Assembly: GCA_019635435.1 (NCBI GenBank)
Contig: JAHBZM010000001.1
Span: 2,232,001-2,296,000 of the forward strand
Length of the DNA stretch: 64,000 bases
Source: Ramlibacter sp.
GTDB taxonomy: Bacteria; Pseudomonadota; Gammaproteobacteria; Burkholderiales; Burkholderiaceae_C
Reading direction: 5' to 3'
The notes beneath the pieces are model-generated. The model saw only the letters and a list, made by a program, of their open reading frames with translations. It was not told where the DNA came from and made no database searches. The translations under genes and the position numbers were made by a program. Below are positions 33,366 to 43,802 of the stretch, in pieces (the stretch's first letter is position 1; each line of letters begins with the position of its first letter).

Positions 33366-34013
33366 CTACTCCGCCGCCTCCAAACCATTAGCAAAATGCT
33401 CCCGCATCCGTTGCTGCGTGCGCTCAGCATCGCGCGCCAGCAGCGCGGCCATGATGGCCTGATGCTCGGCCAGTGACTCGGCAATGCGCCCGGTCTTGAG
33501 CAGGGAGTTGTGGCGGTTCAGCTTCATGACCTTGCGCAGGTCGGCCACCATCTGGTCGCGCCAGCGGTTGTTGGCAATCTCCAGCAGCCGCATGTGGAAC
33601 TGCTCGTTCACCGCAAAGAACTGGTCGGTGTTGGCCTTGCCTGGCTTTGCCGCAGCCTCCAGCGCCTTGTGCAGGGCCTGCAGTTCCTTCAGCTCGGCGT
33701 CGGTGGCCTTGGTGGCCACCACGGCGGCGGCGTCACTCTCCAGCAGGCTGAGCAGGTGGTACACGTCGGCCAGGTCTTGCTGCGACACCTCGGTCACATA
33801 GGCGCCGCGGCGCACCTTCATGGTCACCAGGCCCTCGGCGGCCAGCACCTTGAGCGCCTCGCGCAGGGGGGTGCGGCTGATGCCGTATTCCTCGGCGAGC
33901 TTCAACTCGTCGATCCAGCTGCCGGGCGCCAGCTCGCGGCTGAAGATGCGCTGGCGCAGCAGCTCGGCCACCTCTTCATAGAGGGCGCGGGGGGTCAGGG
34001 TGACGGCAGACAT
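33366..34013 (-). CDS. GntR family transcriptional regulator (FCD), propionate cluster
   Basis: A 215-residue regulator with a winged helix (SWIDELKLAEEYGISRTPLR) and an FCD effector domain (QFFAVNEQFHMRLLEIANN). It is divergent from mcm, with 132 bases between the starts including an A/T-rich palindromic stretch around 34072-34090. It probably controls the methylmalonyl-CoA genes. It also marks the return to host-like base composition after the island. Confidence 0.88.
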   Translation of the reverse strand: MSAVTLTPRALYEEVAELLRQRIFSRELAPGSWIDELKLAEEYGISRTPLREALKVLAAEGLVTMKVRRGAYVTEVSQQDLADVYHLLSLLESDAAAVVATKATDAELKELQALHKALEAAAKPGKANTDQFFAVNEQFHMRLLEIANNRWRDQMVADLRKVMKLNRHNSLLKTGRIAESLAEHQAIMAALLARDAERTQQRMREHFANGLEAAE

Positions 34014-34145
34014 GCAGTGGTGTTGGGGGGCCAGGGTCGCGCCAATTTAAGCACAGAATTTATTTTGCATCAATAATTATGAATGATATAAACTCCGGGT
34101 AAACCTGAGCATGCCCCCCGCAATGCCCCTCTACAAAGCCCTGTC

Positions 34146-36302
34146 ATGAGCGATAAAACCCCCCCATTTGCCACGCCCGGCCTGGATGCCTGGGCCAAGG
34201 CGGCCGCCAAGTCCGCCCCCGGCGGCGACCTGAGCGCCCTCAACTGGCAAACGCCCGACGGCATCACCGTCAAGCCGCTGTACACCGCGGCCGACACGGC
34301 CGGCCTGCCGCACGCCAACACGCTGCCGGGCTTTGAGCCCTATCTGCGTGGCCCGCAGGCCACCATGTACGCGGCGCGCCCCTGGACCATCCGGCAATAC
34401 GCGGGCTTTTCCACGGCGGAGGAGTCCAACGCCTTCTACCGCAAGGGCCTGGCCGGCGGCGGGCAGGGCGTGAGCGTGGCGTTTGACCTGGCCACGCACC
34501 GCGGCTACGACTCCGACCACCCGCGCGTGACGGGCGACGTGGGCAAGGCCGGCGTGGCCATCGACAGCGTGGAGGACATGAAGATCCTGTTCGACCAGAT
34601 CCCGCTGGACAAGGTGAGCGTGTCCATGACCATGAACGGCGCGGTGCTGCCGGTGCTGGCAGGCTACGTGGTGGCGGCGGAGGAGCAGGGCGTGTCGCAA
34701 GACAAGCTCTCAGGGACCATTCAGAACGACATTCTGAAAGAGTTCATGGTCCGCAACACCTACATCTACCCGCCCAAGCCGAGCATGCGGATCATCGGCG
34801 ACATCATCGAGTACACGGCGCAGCACATGCCCAAGTTCAACTCGATTTCGATCTCGGGCTATCACATGCAGGAGGCCGGCGCCAACCAGGCGCTGGAGCT
34901 GGCCTTTACGCTGGCCGACGGCAAGGAGTACGTGAAGACGGCGCTGGCCAAGGGCCTGAATGTGGACGACTTTGCGCCGCGCCTGTCCTTCTTCTGGGCC
35001 ATTGGCATGAACTTCTATCTGGAGGTGGCCAAGATGCGCGCGGCGCGCCTGCTGTGGTGCCGCATCATGAAGGGCTTTGACGCCAGCAACCCCAAGAGCC
35101 TGATGCTGCGCACCCACTGCCAGACCAGCGGCTGGAGCCTGACCGAGCAGGACCCGTACAACAACGTGGTGCGTACCACCATCGAGGCCATGGCCGCCGT
35201 GTTTGGCGGCACGCAAAGCCTGCACACCAACAGCTTTGACGAAGCGATTGCGCTGCCCACCGAGTTCAGCGCGCGCATTGCGCGCAACACCCAGCTCATC
35301 ATCCAGGAAGAGACGCACATCACCAGCGTGATCGACCCCTGGGCCGGCAGCTACATGATGGAAAAGCTCACGCAGGACATGGCCGACGCGGCGTGGGCCA
35401 TCATTGAAGAGGTCGAGGCCATGGGCGGCATGACCCGCGCGGTGGACAGCGGCTGGGCCAAGCTCAAGATCGAGGCCGCGGCGGCCGAGAAGCAGGCGCG
35501 CATCGACAGCGGCAAGGACGTGATCGTGGGCGTCAACAAATACAGGCTGGCCAAGGAAGACCCGGTGGAAATCCGCGAGGTCGACAACGTCAAGGTGCGC
35601 GAAGGGCAGATCGCGCGGCTGCAGCAGATCAAGCAGAATCGCGATGCAGCCAGCGTGCAGCAAGCACTGGCTGCTATCACTTCTGCAGCAGACAAGGGCG
35701 ACGGCAACCTGCTGGCGCTGAGCATCGAGGCCGTGCGCGCCCGCGCCACGGTGGGCGAGATCAGCGACGCGCTCGAGGCCGTTTTTGGGCGCCACCGCGC
35801 CGATACGCAAAAGGTGACCGGTGTGTACGCAGCCGCTTATGACAGTGCCCAGGGCTGGGAAGCCCTGAAGAAAGAGATCGACGCGTTTGCCGAAGCCGAG
35901 GGCCGCCGCCCCCGCGTGATGATCAGCAAGCTGGGGCAAGACGGCCACGACCGCGGCGCCAAGGTGGTGGCCACGGCCTTTGCCGACCTGGGCTTTGACG
36001 TGGACATGGGTCCGCTGTTCCAGACCCCCGAGGAATGCGCCCGCCAGGCCATCGAGAACGACGTGCACGCCGTGGGCGTGAGCACGCTGGCGGCAGGCCA
36101 CAAGACGCTGGTGCCCGCCATCATCCAAGAGCTGAAGAAGCAGGGCGCCAACGACATCATCGTGTTCGTGGGCGGCGTGATCCCCGCGCAAGACTACGAG
36201 TTTTTGTACGAGGCCGGCGTCAAAGGCATCTACGGCCCCGGCACCCCCATCCCCGCCAGCGCCAAGGATGTGCTGGAGCAGATCAAGAAGGCGTTGGCGT
36301 GA
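34146..36302 (+). CDS. mcm: Methylmalonyl-CoA mutase, single-chain
   Basis: A 718-residue adenosylcobalamin enzyme that interconverts (R)-methylmalonyl-CoA and succinyl-CoA. The N-terminal TIM-barrel domain has WTIRQYAGFSTAEESNAFYR, FDLATHRGYDSDHPRV, SISGYHMQEAG and RTHCQTSGWSLTEQDPYNN. The C-terminal B12 domain (about 585-715) has the base-off motif DGHDRG and FVGGVIP. It leads the propionate operon, followed by its chaperone meaB and the propionyl-CoA carboxylase genes. Confidence 0.95.
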   Translation: MSDKTPPFATPGLDAWAKAAAKSAPGGDLSALNWQTPDGITVKPLYTAADTAGLPHANTLPGFEPYLRGPQATMYAARPWTIRQYAGFSTAEESNAFYRKGLAGGGQGVSVAFDLATHRGYDSDHPRVTGDVGKAGVAIDSVEDMKILFDQIPLDKVSVSMTMNGAVLPVLAGYVVAAEEQGVSQDKLSGTIQNDILKEFMVRNTYIYPPKPSMRIIGDIIEYTAQHMPKFNSISISGYHMQEAGANQALELAFTLADGKEYVKTALAKGLNVDDFAPRLSFFWAIGMNFYLEVAKMRAARLLWCRIMKGFDASNPKSLMLRTHCQTSGWSLTEQDPYNNVVRTTIEAMAAVFGGTQSLHTNSFDEAIALPTEFSARIARNTQLIIQEETHITSVIDPWAGSYMMEKLTQDMADAAWAIIEEVEAMGGMTRAVDSGWAKLKIEAAAAEKQARIDSGKDVIVGVNKYRLAKEDPVEIREVDNVKVREGQIARLQQIKQNRDAASVQQALAAITSAADKGDGNLLALSIEAVRARATVGEISDALEAVFGRHRADTQKVTGVYAAAYDSAQGWEALKKEIDAFAEAEGRRPRVMISKLGQDGHDRGAKVVATAFADLGFDVDMGPLFQTPEECARQAIENDVHAVGVSTLAAGHKTLVPAIIQELKKQGANDIIVFVGGVIPAQDYEFLYEAGVKGIYGPGTPIPASAKDVLEQIKKALA

Positions 36303-36310
36303 ACCCTCGC

Positions 36311-36397
36311 CCGTTCAGGCTGAGCCCAACTCCGTTCGGGCTACAGACCACCCCGTTCGGGCTGAGCCCAACCCCGTTCGGGCTGAGCCTGTCGAAG
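36311..36397 (+). repeat. Family A tandem array, four half-units at 21-bp period
   Basis: CCGTTCnGGCT units begin at 36311, 36332, 36353 and 36374, exactly 21 bases apart; the last runs on into GAGCCTGTCGAAG. The array lies in the gap between mcm and the GIY-YIG-meaB reading frame. It contains no stop in that frame. Confidence 0.88.
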
Positions 36398-36417
36398 CCG
36401 CGCAACTAACCCCCCCC

Positions 36418-37902
36418 GTGAACCCCTTCCACGTCTACATCCTCCGCTGCGCCGACGGCTCGTACTACACGGGCCAGACGGATGACCTCGAGTCCCGCAT
36501 GCAGCAACATGAAGCAGGCGACATCGGCTACACCGCCACGCGCAAGCCCGTTGAGCTGGCCTGGCAAGGTGAGTTTGAAACGCGGGAGGGCGCCATCGCG
36601 TTTGAACAGCAAATCAAGGGCTGGTCCAGGGCGAAGAAGGAGGCGCTGATGGCGGGGGACTGGGGGCGCGTCAAGGAATTGGCGAAGTCAAAAGCCCCCG
36701 TTCGCCCTGAACTGGCCCAGTCCAAAAATGCCGTTCGCCCTGAGCCTGTCGAAGGGCTTCGACCCTTCGACAAGCTCAGGACAGGCCAAACTCAGCCCGA
36801 ACGGGGATTGTTGGATCGTCTGCTCGACAAAGACACAACCACACAGCGCCGCGCCATCGCCAAAGCCATCACCCTGCTGGAGTCCACCCGCGCCGACCAC
36901 CGCGCTCAGGCTGACGAACTGCTCACGGCATTGCTGCCGCACACAGGAAGCAGTTTCCGCCTGGGCATCAGCGGCGTGCCAGGCGTGGGCAAAAGCACCT
37001 TCATCGAGGCGCTGGGCCTGTACCTGATTGAGCAGGGCCACCGCGTGGCGGTGCTGACCATCGACCCGTCTTCCACCGTCTCGGGCGGCTCCATCCTGGG
37101 CGACAAGACGCGCATGGAAAAGCTGTCTGTGCACGAGCGCGCCTACATCCGCCCCAGCCCCAGCAGTGGCACGCTGGGTGGCGTGGCCGAGAAGACGCGC
37201 GAGGCCATGCTGGTCTGCGAGGCCGCGGGTTACGACGTGGTGATTGTCGAAACCGTGGGCGTGGGCCAGAGCGAGACGGCCGTGGCCGGCATGACCGACA
37301 TGTTCGTGCTGATGCAACTGCCCAATGCCGGCGACGACCTGCAGGCCATCAAGAAGGGCGTGATGGAGCTGGCCGACCTGGTGGTGATCAACAAGGCCGA
37401 CCTCGATGCCGACGCCGCCACCCGGGCCCAGGCGCAGATCACGAGCGCGCTGCGCTTGTTGGGGATGCATGGGCGGAATGGGGTGCATGCTGAGGTTGCC
37501 GGCACCTCCGTTCCGAATGAGCCTGCCACTAAACCCGTTCGGGCTGAGCTTGTCGAAGCCCCCGCGAGCCCTTCGACAAGCTCAGCCCGAACGGTTGGGG
37601 TGTGGCACCCGCAAGTCATCCAGCTCAGCGCCTTGCTGGGCCAGGGCGTGGACACCTTCTGGTCCACCGTCACCGAATTCAAAAACCTCCAAACCGCCAA
37701 TGGCAAGCTCGCCACCCGTCGCCAGCAACAGGCGCTGGCCTGGATGTGGGAGCGGATCGAGGCCGGGCTGAAGCAGGCGTTTCGCCAGCATCCGGCCGTG
37801 CGCGAACTGTTGCCGCAAACCCTGGCCGATGTGGCCGCCGGGCGCGTTCCGGCCTCCACTGCAGCACGAAATCTGCTTGAAGTCCAGGCCAGGCGGCCCT
37901 GA
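36418..37902 (+). CDS. meaB: GIY-YIG nuclease domain fused in frame to MeaB GTPase
   Basis: 494 codons in one frame. Residues about 2-90 form a GIY-YIG domain (FHVYILRCADGSYYTGQTDD, then TRKPVELAWQGEF). Residues about 95-130 are encoded by family A repeats. From about 131 the protein is MeaB/ArgK, a G3E-type GTPase chaperone that protects and reloads methylmalonyl-CoA mutase: Walker A GVPGVGKS at 186-193, TIDPSSTVSGGSILGDKTRM and ETVGVGQSE, NKADLDAD. A second repeat inserts at about 373-392. Start GTG 36418. MeaB could instead start at TTG 36808, so one fused protein or two products remain possible. Confidence 0.75.
   Translation: MNPFHVYILRCADGSYYTGQTDDLESRMQQHEAGDIGYTATRKPVELAWQGEFETREGAIAFEQQIKGWSRAKKEALMAGDWGRVKELAKSKAPVRPELAQSKNAVRPEPVEGLRPFDKLRTGQTQPERGLLDRLLDKDTTTQRRAIAKAITLLESTRADHRAQADELLTALLPHTGSSFRLGISGVPGVGKSTFIEALGLYLIEQGHRVAVLTIDPSSTVSGGSILGDKTRMEKLSVHERAYIRPSPSSGTLGGVAEKTREAMLVCEAAGYDVVIVETVGVGQSETAVAGMTDMFVLMQLPNAGDDLQAIKKGVMELADLVVINKADLDADAATRAQAQITSALRLLGMHGRNGVHAEVAGTSVPNEPATKPVRAELVEAPASPSTSSARTVGVWHPQVIQLSALLGQGVDTFWSTVTEFKNLQTANGKLATRRQQQALAWMWERIEAGLKQAFRQHPAVRELLPQTLADVAAGRVPASTAARNLLEVQARRP
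36698..36804 (+). repeat. Family A repeats forming the GIY-YIG/MeaB linker
   Basis: Direct arms CCGTTCGCCCTGA at 36698 and 36731 (the second continuing into GCCTGTCGAAG) are followed by inverted arms ending CTCAGCCCGAACGG at 36804. The whole block is open in the meaB frame and bridges two protein domains. Confidence 0.85.
37535..37594. repeat. Perfect 24-bp inverted repeat (family A) inside meaB
   Basis: The arm at 37535-37558 begins CCGTTCGGGCTGAGC and ends TTGTCGAAG. Its exact reverse complement is at 37571-37594, separated by a 12-base loop. In mRNA this would form a long hairpin within the coding region. It adds about 24 residues between the GTPase core and the C-terminal helices of MeaB. 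Confidence 0.9.
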
Positions 37903-37925
37903 GAAGCTATCAAAATCAGAGCAAA
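37876..37925 (+). repeat. Family B repeat overlapping the meaB 3' end
   Basis: CTTGAAGTCCAGGCCAGGCG followed by GCCCTGAGAAGCTATCAAAAT matches the copies at 12121 and 23317 with changes. The meaB stop codon lies inside it, so the last few residues of MeaB (EVQARRP) come from the repeat. Confidence 0.55.
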
Positions 37926-37938
37926 CCGAGAACCCGAT

Positions 37939-39471
<1,533 letters not shown>

Positions 39472-39507
39472 AACAGAACCTCCCAGATACAGAAAGGGCG
39501 CATTGCC

Positions 39508-40128
39508 ATGTCCATTTCCCTTTACTACCACCCGTACTCCCGTGCCGCGGGCACGCTGTGGGCGCTGGAAGAAGCCGGTGTGTCCTACGAATTCAAGCTG
39601 ATCGACATCATGAAAGGCGAGCAGAAGAGCGCGCCACTGGTGTCCATCAATCCCATGGGCAAGCTGCCCACGCTGGTGGATGGCGATGTGGTCGTGAGCG
39701 AGTCGGCGGCCATCGCCCTGTATCTGGCGGACCGGTACGCACCGGGGCGGCTGGCGCCGGCGCTGGACGACCCCAGGCGCGGCACCTACCTGCGCTGGGC
39801 GTTTTTTGCGCCCAGCGTGATCGAGCCGGCGGTGATGGCCAAGGGCGCGGGCTGGGCGGTCAAGGAAGTGTCCGCCGGCTGGGGCAACTACGCATCGATG
39901 ATTGCCGCCGCCGAGAGTGCCATCGAAGGCCGGCAGTTTGTGCTGGGGGATGATTTCTCGATGGCCGATGTGGTGTTCGGCGGCCTGCTGCGGTTCCTGA
40001 TTGACTTCAAGCAGATCGAGCCCAGCCCGCTGTTTTCAGCGTACATCGCGCGGCTGAATGCCCGCCCGGCCTCCCAGCGCGCCGAGGCGCGCAACCAGGA
40101 GATGCGGAAGAAGCTCGGGCTCCAGTAG
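39508..40128 (+). CDS. Glutathione S-transferase family protein
   Basis: A 206-residue GST with an N-terminal thioredoxin-like domain (LYYHPYSRAAGTLWALEEAG, NPMGKLPTLV, SESAAIALYLADRY) and a helical C-terminal domain with FSMADVVFGGLL. The active-site Ser/Tyr position lies in the HPYSRAAG loop. It sits between pccB and pccA in the propionate operon, 36 bases after pccB and 52 before pccA. That is an odd place for a GST; whether it serves the pathway or merely hitchhikes is unknown. Confidence 0.88.
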   Translation: MSISLYYHPYSRAAGTLWALEEAGVSYEFKLIDIMKGEQKSAPLVSINPMGKLPTLVDGDVVVSESAAIALYLADRYAPGRLAPALDDPRRGTYLRWAFFAPSVIEPAVMAKGAGWAVKEVSAGWGNYASMIAAAESAIEGRQFVLGDDFSMADVVFGGLLRFLIDFKQIEPSPLFSAYIARLNARPASQRAEARNQEMRKKLGLQ

Positions 40129-40180
40129 AGCCCGCCCAGGATCCCGCGATCTCTCCCCCCGACAAGAACGGAGCCCCGAA

Positions 40181-42355
40181 GTGTTCACCAAAATCCTGAT
40201 CGCCAACCGCGGCGAAATCGCCTGCCGCGTCATGCTCACCGCCCGCAAGATGGGCATCCGGACCGTGGCGGTGTATTCCGACGCCGACAAGGACGCCCGC
40301 CATGTGGAGCTGGCCGACGAGGCCGTGCACATTGGCGCCGCGCCATCACGCGAGAGCTATCTGCTGGCCGACAAGATCATTGCCGCCTGCAAGCAGACCG
40401 GCGCGCAGGCTGTTCACCCGGGCTATGGCTTTCTGAGCGAGAACGCCGAGTTTGCCAAGCGCGTGGAAGAAGAGGGCATCACCTTCATCGGCCCCAAGCA
40501 CTACTCCATTGCCGCCATGGGCGACAAGATCGAGTCCAAGAAGCTCGCGGGCAAGGCGGGCGTCAACTGCATCCCCGGCGTGAACGACGCGATCGAGACG
40601 GCCGAGAAGGCGGTGGAGATTGCCAGGGGCATTGGCTACCCGGTGATGATCAAGGCCTCGGCCGGCGGCGGTGGCAAGGGCCTGCGCGTGGCCTTCAATG
40701 ACAAGGAAGCGCTGGAAGGCTTCACCAGCTGCCGCAACGAGGCGCGCAACAGCTTTGGCGATGACCGCGTGTTCATCGAGAAGTTTGTGGAGGAGCCGCG
40801 CCACATCGAGATCCAGCTGATCGGCGACAGCCAGGGCAATGTGATCTACCTGAACGAGCGCGAGTGTTCGATCCAGCGGCGCCACCAGAAGGTGATTGAA
40901 GAGGCGCCAAGCCCCTTCATCAGCGACGCCACGCGCAAGGCCATGGGCGAGCAGGCCGTGGCGCTGGCCAAGGCCGTGAAGTACCAGAGCGCGGGCACGG
41001 TGGAGTTTGTGGTGGGCAAGGACCAGAGCTTTTATTTTCTGGAGATGAACACCCGTCTGCAGGTGGAGCACCCGGTGACGGAGTGCATCACGGGGCTGGA
41101 CCTGGTGGAGTTGATGATCCGCGTGGCCGCCGGCGAAAAGCTGCCGCTCACGCAGGCGGATGTGAAGCGCGACGGCTGGGCCATCGAGTGCCGCATCAAC
41201 GCCGAGGACCCGTTCCGCAACTTCTTGCCCAGCACCGGCCGCCTGGTGCGCTTTCAGCCGCCGAAGGAGACGATGTTTGCAGGATCCGTTCGTCCTGAGC
41301 CGATATCCGTTCGTCCTGAGCTTGTCGAAGGAGGGCTTCGACAAGCTCAGCCCGAACGGGAAAGAGCTCAGCCTGAACGGGAAGGAGCTCAGCCCGAACG
41401 GAAAGAAGAGTTCTTTGGCGTTCGCGTAGACACCGGCGTGCAGGATGGCGGCGAAATCCCCATGTACTACGACTCGATGATCGCCAAGCTCATCGTGCAC
41501 GGCAAGGACCGGCTCGACGCGATTGCCAAGATGCGAGAAGCGCTCAACGGCTTTGTGATCCGCGGCATCAGCAGCAACATCCCGTTCCAGGCGGCGCTGC
41601 TGGCCCACCCGAAGTTCGTCAAGGGCGACTTCAACACCGGTTTCATTGCCGAGCACTACACGGCAGGCTTCAGGGCCGAGGACGTGGTGCATGACGACCC
41701 GGCCTTCCTGGTGGCCCTGGCCGCCTATGTGAACCGCCGCGCGCGCGGCCGCGCGGCCGGCATCAGCGGGCAGTTGCCGGGCCACGGCATCCTGATTGGC
41801 GAGAAGTTTGTGGTGCTGGGCCTGGGCGCTGACGGCCAGAACACGCCGCATGCCGTCGAAGTGACCGACTTTCAGGCCAAAACAGGCTCCAGTGCAGTGC
41901 TGGTGGGCACCAGCTGCTATGAAATCTGTAGCAACTGGCACCTGGGCGCCAGCCGCATCCGCGGCACCGTCAATGGCCAGCCTTTCACCGCGCAGGTGGA
42001 GCGGCGCACGCCCAAGAATCCGCTGGCCATCCGCGTCATGCACAACGGCACGCAGCTGGATGCGCTGGTGCTGTCCAGCCGCGCGGCCGAGTTGCACGCG
42101 CTCATGCCCTACAAGGCGCCGCCCGACATGAGCCGCTATGTGCTGTCACCCATGCCCGGCCTGCTGGTGGACGTGGCCGTGCAGCCGGGCCAGAAGGTGC
42201 AGGCCGGTGAGCGCGTGGCCGTGATCGAGGCCATGAAGATGGAGAACGTGCTGTTTGCCGCGGCCGATGGCGTGGTGGGCAAGGTGCTGGCGCAAAAGGG
42301 CGAGTCGCTCGCGGTGGACCAGCCGATTGTTGAGTTTGCCCTGGGCGAGCCCTGA
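40181..42355 (+). CDS. pccA: Propionyl-CoA carboxylase alpha subunit (biotin carboxylase + BCCP), with inserted repeat
   Basis: A 724-residue protein, longer than the usual roughly 670. The biotin carboxylase domain has ILIANRGEIACRVMLTARKM, HPGYGFLSENAEFA, the ATP-grasp loop KASAGGGGKG and FYFLEMNTRLQVEHPVTE. The BT domain follows, then BCCP with the biotinyl Lys686 (EAMKMENV). It starts at GTG 40181. Residues about 369-407, between QPPKETMFAG and FFGVRVDTGV near the end of the biotin carboxylase domain, are encoded by family A repeats. The frame is kept. A second repeat-like stretch lies at 41884-41937. Confidence 0.93.
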   Translation: MFTKILIANRGEIACRVMLTARKMGIRTVAVYSDADKDARHVELADEAVHIGAAPSRESYLLADKIIAACKQTGAQAVHPGYGFLSENAEFAKRVEEEGITFIGPKHYSIAAMGDKIESKKLAGKAGVNCIPGVNDAIETAEKAVEIARGIGYPVMIKASAGGGGKGLRVAFNDKEALEGFTSCRNEARNSFGDDRVFIEKFVEEPRHIEIQLIGDSQGNVIYLNERECSIQRRHQKVIEEAPSPFISDATRKAMGEQAVALAKAVKYQSAGTVEFVVGKDQSFYFLEMNTRLQVEHPVTECITGLDLVELMIRVAAGEKLPLTQADVKRDGWAIECRINAEDPFRNFLPSTGRLVRFQPPKETMFAGSVRPEPISVRPELVEGGLRQAQPERERAQPEREGAQPERKEEFFGVRVDTGVQDGGEIPMYYDSMIAKLIVHGKDRLDAIAKMREALNGFVIRGISSNIPFQAALLAHPKFVKGDFNTGFIAEHYTAGFRAEDVVHDDPAFLVALAAYVNRRARGRAAGISGQLPGHGILIGEKFVVLGLGADGQNTPHAVEVTDFQAKTGSSAVLVGTSCYEICSNWHLGASRIRGTVNGQPFTAQVERRTPKNPLAIRVMHNGTQLDALVLSSRAAELHALMPYKAPPDMSRYVLSPMPGLLVDVAVQPGQKVQAGERVAVIEAMKMENVLFAAADGVVGKVLAQKGESLAVDQPIVEFALGEP
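41286..41401 (+). repeat. Family A repeat array inside pccA
   Basis: Direct arms CCGTTCGTCCTGAGC begin at 41286 and 41307. Inverted arms ending CGAACGG end at 41359, 41380 and 41401. The period is 21 bases on both sides. It is translated as Arg/Glu/Pro-rich heptads such as RAQPERE and GAQPERK within the biotin carboxylase domain. Confidence 0.9.
41884..41937 (+). repeat. GCTATGAAA-TGTAGCAA-type repeat inside pccA
   Basis: GGCTCCAGTGCAGTGCTGG, then CAGCTGCTATGAAATCTG and TAGCAACTGG. The GCTAT-AAA-GTAGCAA core is the same as in family B. It is read in frame in the region between the biotin carboxylase and BCCP domains. Confidence 0.5.
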
Positions 42356-42357
42356 TC

Positions 42358-42424
42358 CCGTTCGGGCTGAGCCTGTCGAAGCCCTGCAATTGCCTAAGCC
42401 CTTCGACAAGCTCAGGGCGAACGG
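42358..42424. repeat. Family A inverted pair between pccA and the VOC gene
   Basis: CCGTTCGGGCTGAGC at 42358 runs on to CTGTCGAAG, and the inverted arm CTTCGACAAGCTCAGGGCGA ends at 42424 in ACGG. It begins 2 bases after the pccA stop and ends 11 bases before the next start. This is the only complete intergenic pair in the window. Confidence 0.88.
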
Positions 42425-42435
42425 TGGAGTAATTG

Positions 42436-42927
<492 letters not shown>

Positions 42928-42951
<24 letters not shown>

Positions 42952-43743
42952 CTCCCGCACCGTCGCGGCAATGGGGGCTGCGGCCTCAAGCTGGAGGAAG
43001 TGGCCGGCGCCGTCCATGGTCTGCAAGCGTCCGTTGGCCACGGCTTTCGCCGCGCGATGGCCTCCCTCGCGCAGGAACTTGCGGCTGCGCCCACCCACAA
43101 GAACCACGGTCGGCTGGGCGACCTGAGCGAGCGAGGCAGGGGTGAGTTCCTCGCCAGTCCCGAGCCGGATTTCATGCCCCACGGCCGCGGCATCGGCCGC
43201 AAAGGCGGCCTTGTCGCCTTCTGCCAGGCGGTCCAGCGCGTTGCGCCCATCGGTTTCCTGAAAGACCCAGCGCGAGAAGCGGGTTCCGCCCCGGGCCGCG
43301 CCGGCCATCGCACCCCAAAGAATCGACAACACCACACCATTGAGCAGCGTCGGGGAAGGATGCTTCTTGGCGTGCAGCGGTGGCTCCAGCAGGACCAGGG
43401 CACTGACCTTCTGCGGGTGGCGAAGCGCCAGATCCAGGGCAATCACGCCGCCAATGCTCCACCCCACGATCACGGCGGGCGTGGCTTGCAGTGATTCGAG
43501 CAGCCAGGCCGCGTCGTCCGCGTGCTCGCGCAGGCTGCGCACCTGTTCCCCGGTGGAACCCGAGAACCCCCGGCGGCCGTACTCGATGACGCGTGCAAAT
43601 GACGCGATCTGCCCGGGCAGGGTGCCCCACACGGGCGGGGCGCTGCCGTGAATCAGCAGGACGGGTGGCCCATGGCCCTGGCTGCGCCAGCACAGGTTGC
43701 GGCGTTCGTCGTGCAGGTTCAATGGCGGGGGGAGCTGGGTCAT
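42928..43743 (-). CDS. Alpha/beta hydrolase family protein
   Basis: A 271-residue hydrolase. The oxyanion region is LLIHGSAPPVWG, the nucleophile elbow is VGWSIGG with Ser as nucleophile, and the His is in MDGAGHFLQLEA. I chose ATG 43743 because upstream codons cover the promoter. It is divergent from a PadR regulator 59 bases away and is probably its target. The substrate is unknown. Confidence 0.87.
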
Positions 43744-43777
43744 GGCACACTCCAATTCATTTGATGGTCCAGTTAAT

Positions 43778-43796
43778 ATACTGATAATAGGAGTAT
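43778..43796. promoter_or_regulatory. Inverted repeat between hydrolase and PadR genes
   Basis: ATACT-N9-AGTAT in an A/T-rich stretch between divergent starts. PadR repressors bind dyads with ATGT- or ATAC-like halves close to their own start, and this one ends 6 bases before the PadR ATG. It is a candidate operator. Confidence 0.5.
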
Positions 43797-43802
43797 TAAT
43801 CA

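Noticed and set aside
35636..35695. Sequence in mcm resembling the GCTGCTATCA repeat type
   Set aside because: The encoded residues (VQQALAAITSAA) match what is expected for this linker in ordinary mutases, so similarity to the repeat may be chance.
36311..36397. Regular short repeats considered as a CRISPR array
   Set aside because: Units are about 11-24 bases with no unique spacers of constant length, and no cas gene is present. They belong to the dispersed palindromic family.
36698..36813. Frameshift or sequencing error as the explanation for the GIY-YIG/MeaB fusion
   Set aside because: The whole linker is accounted for by known repeat arms with exact spacing, and both flanks stay in the same frame, so no base change is needed. 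It can only be excluded fully with read data.
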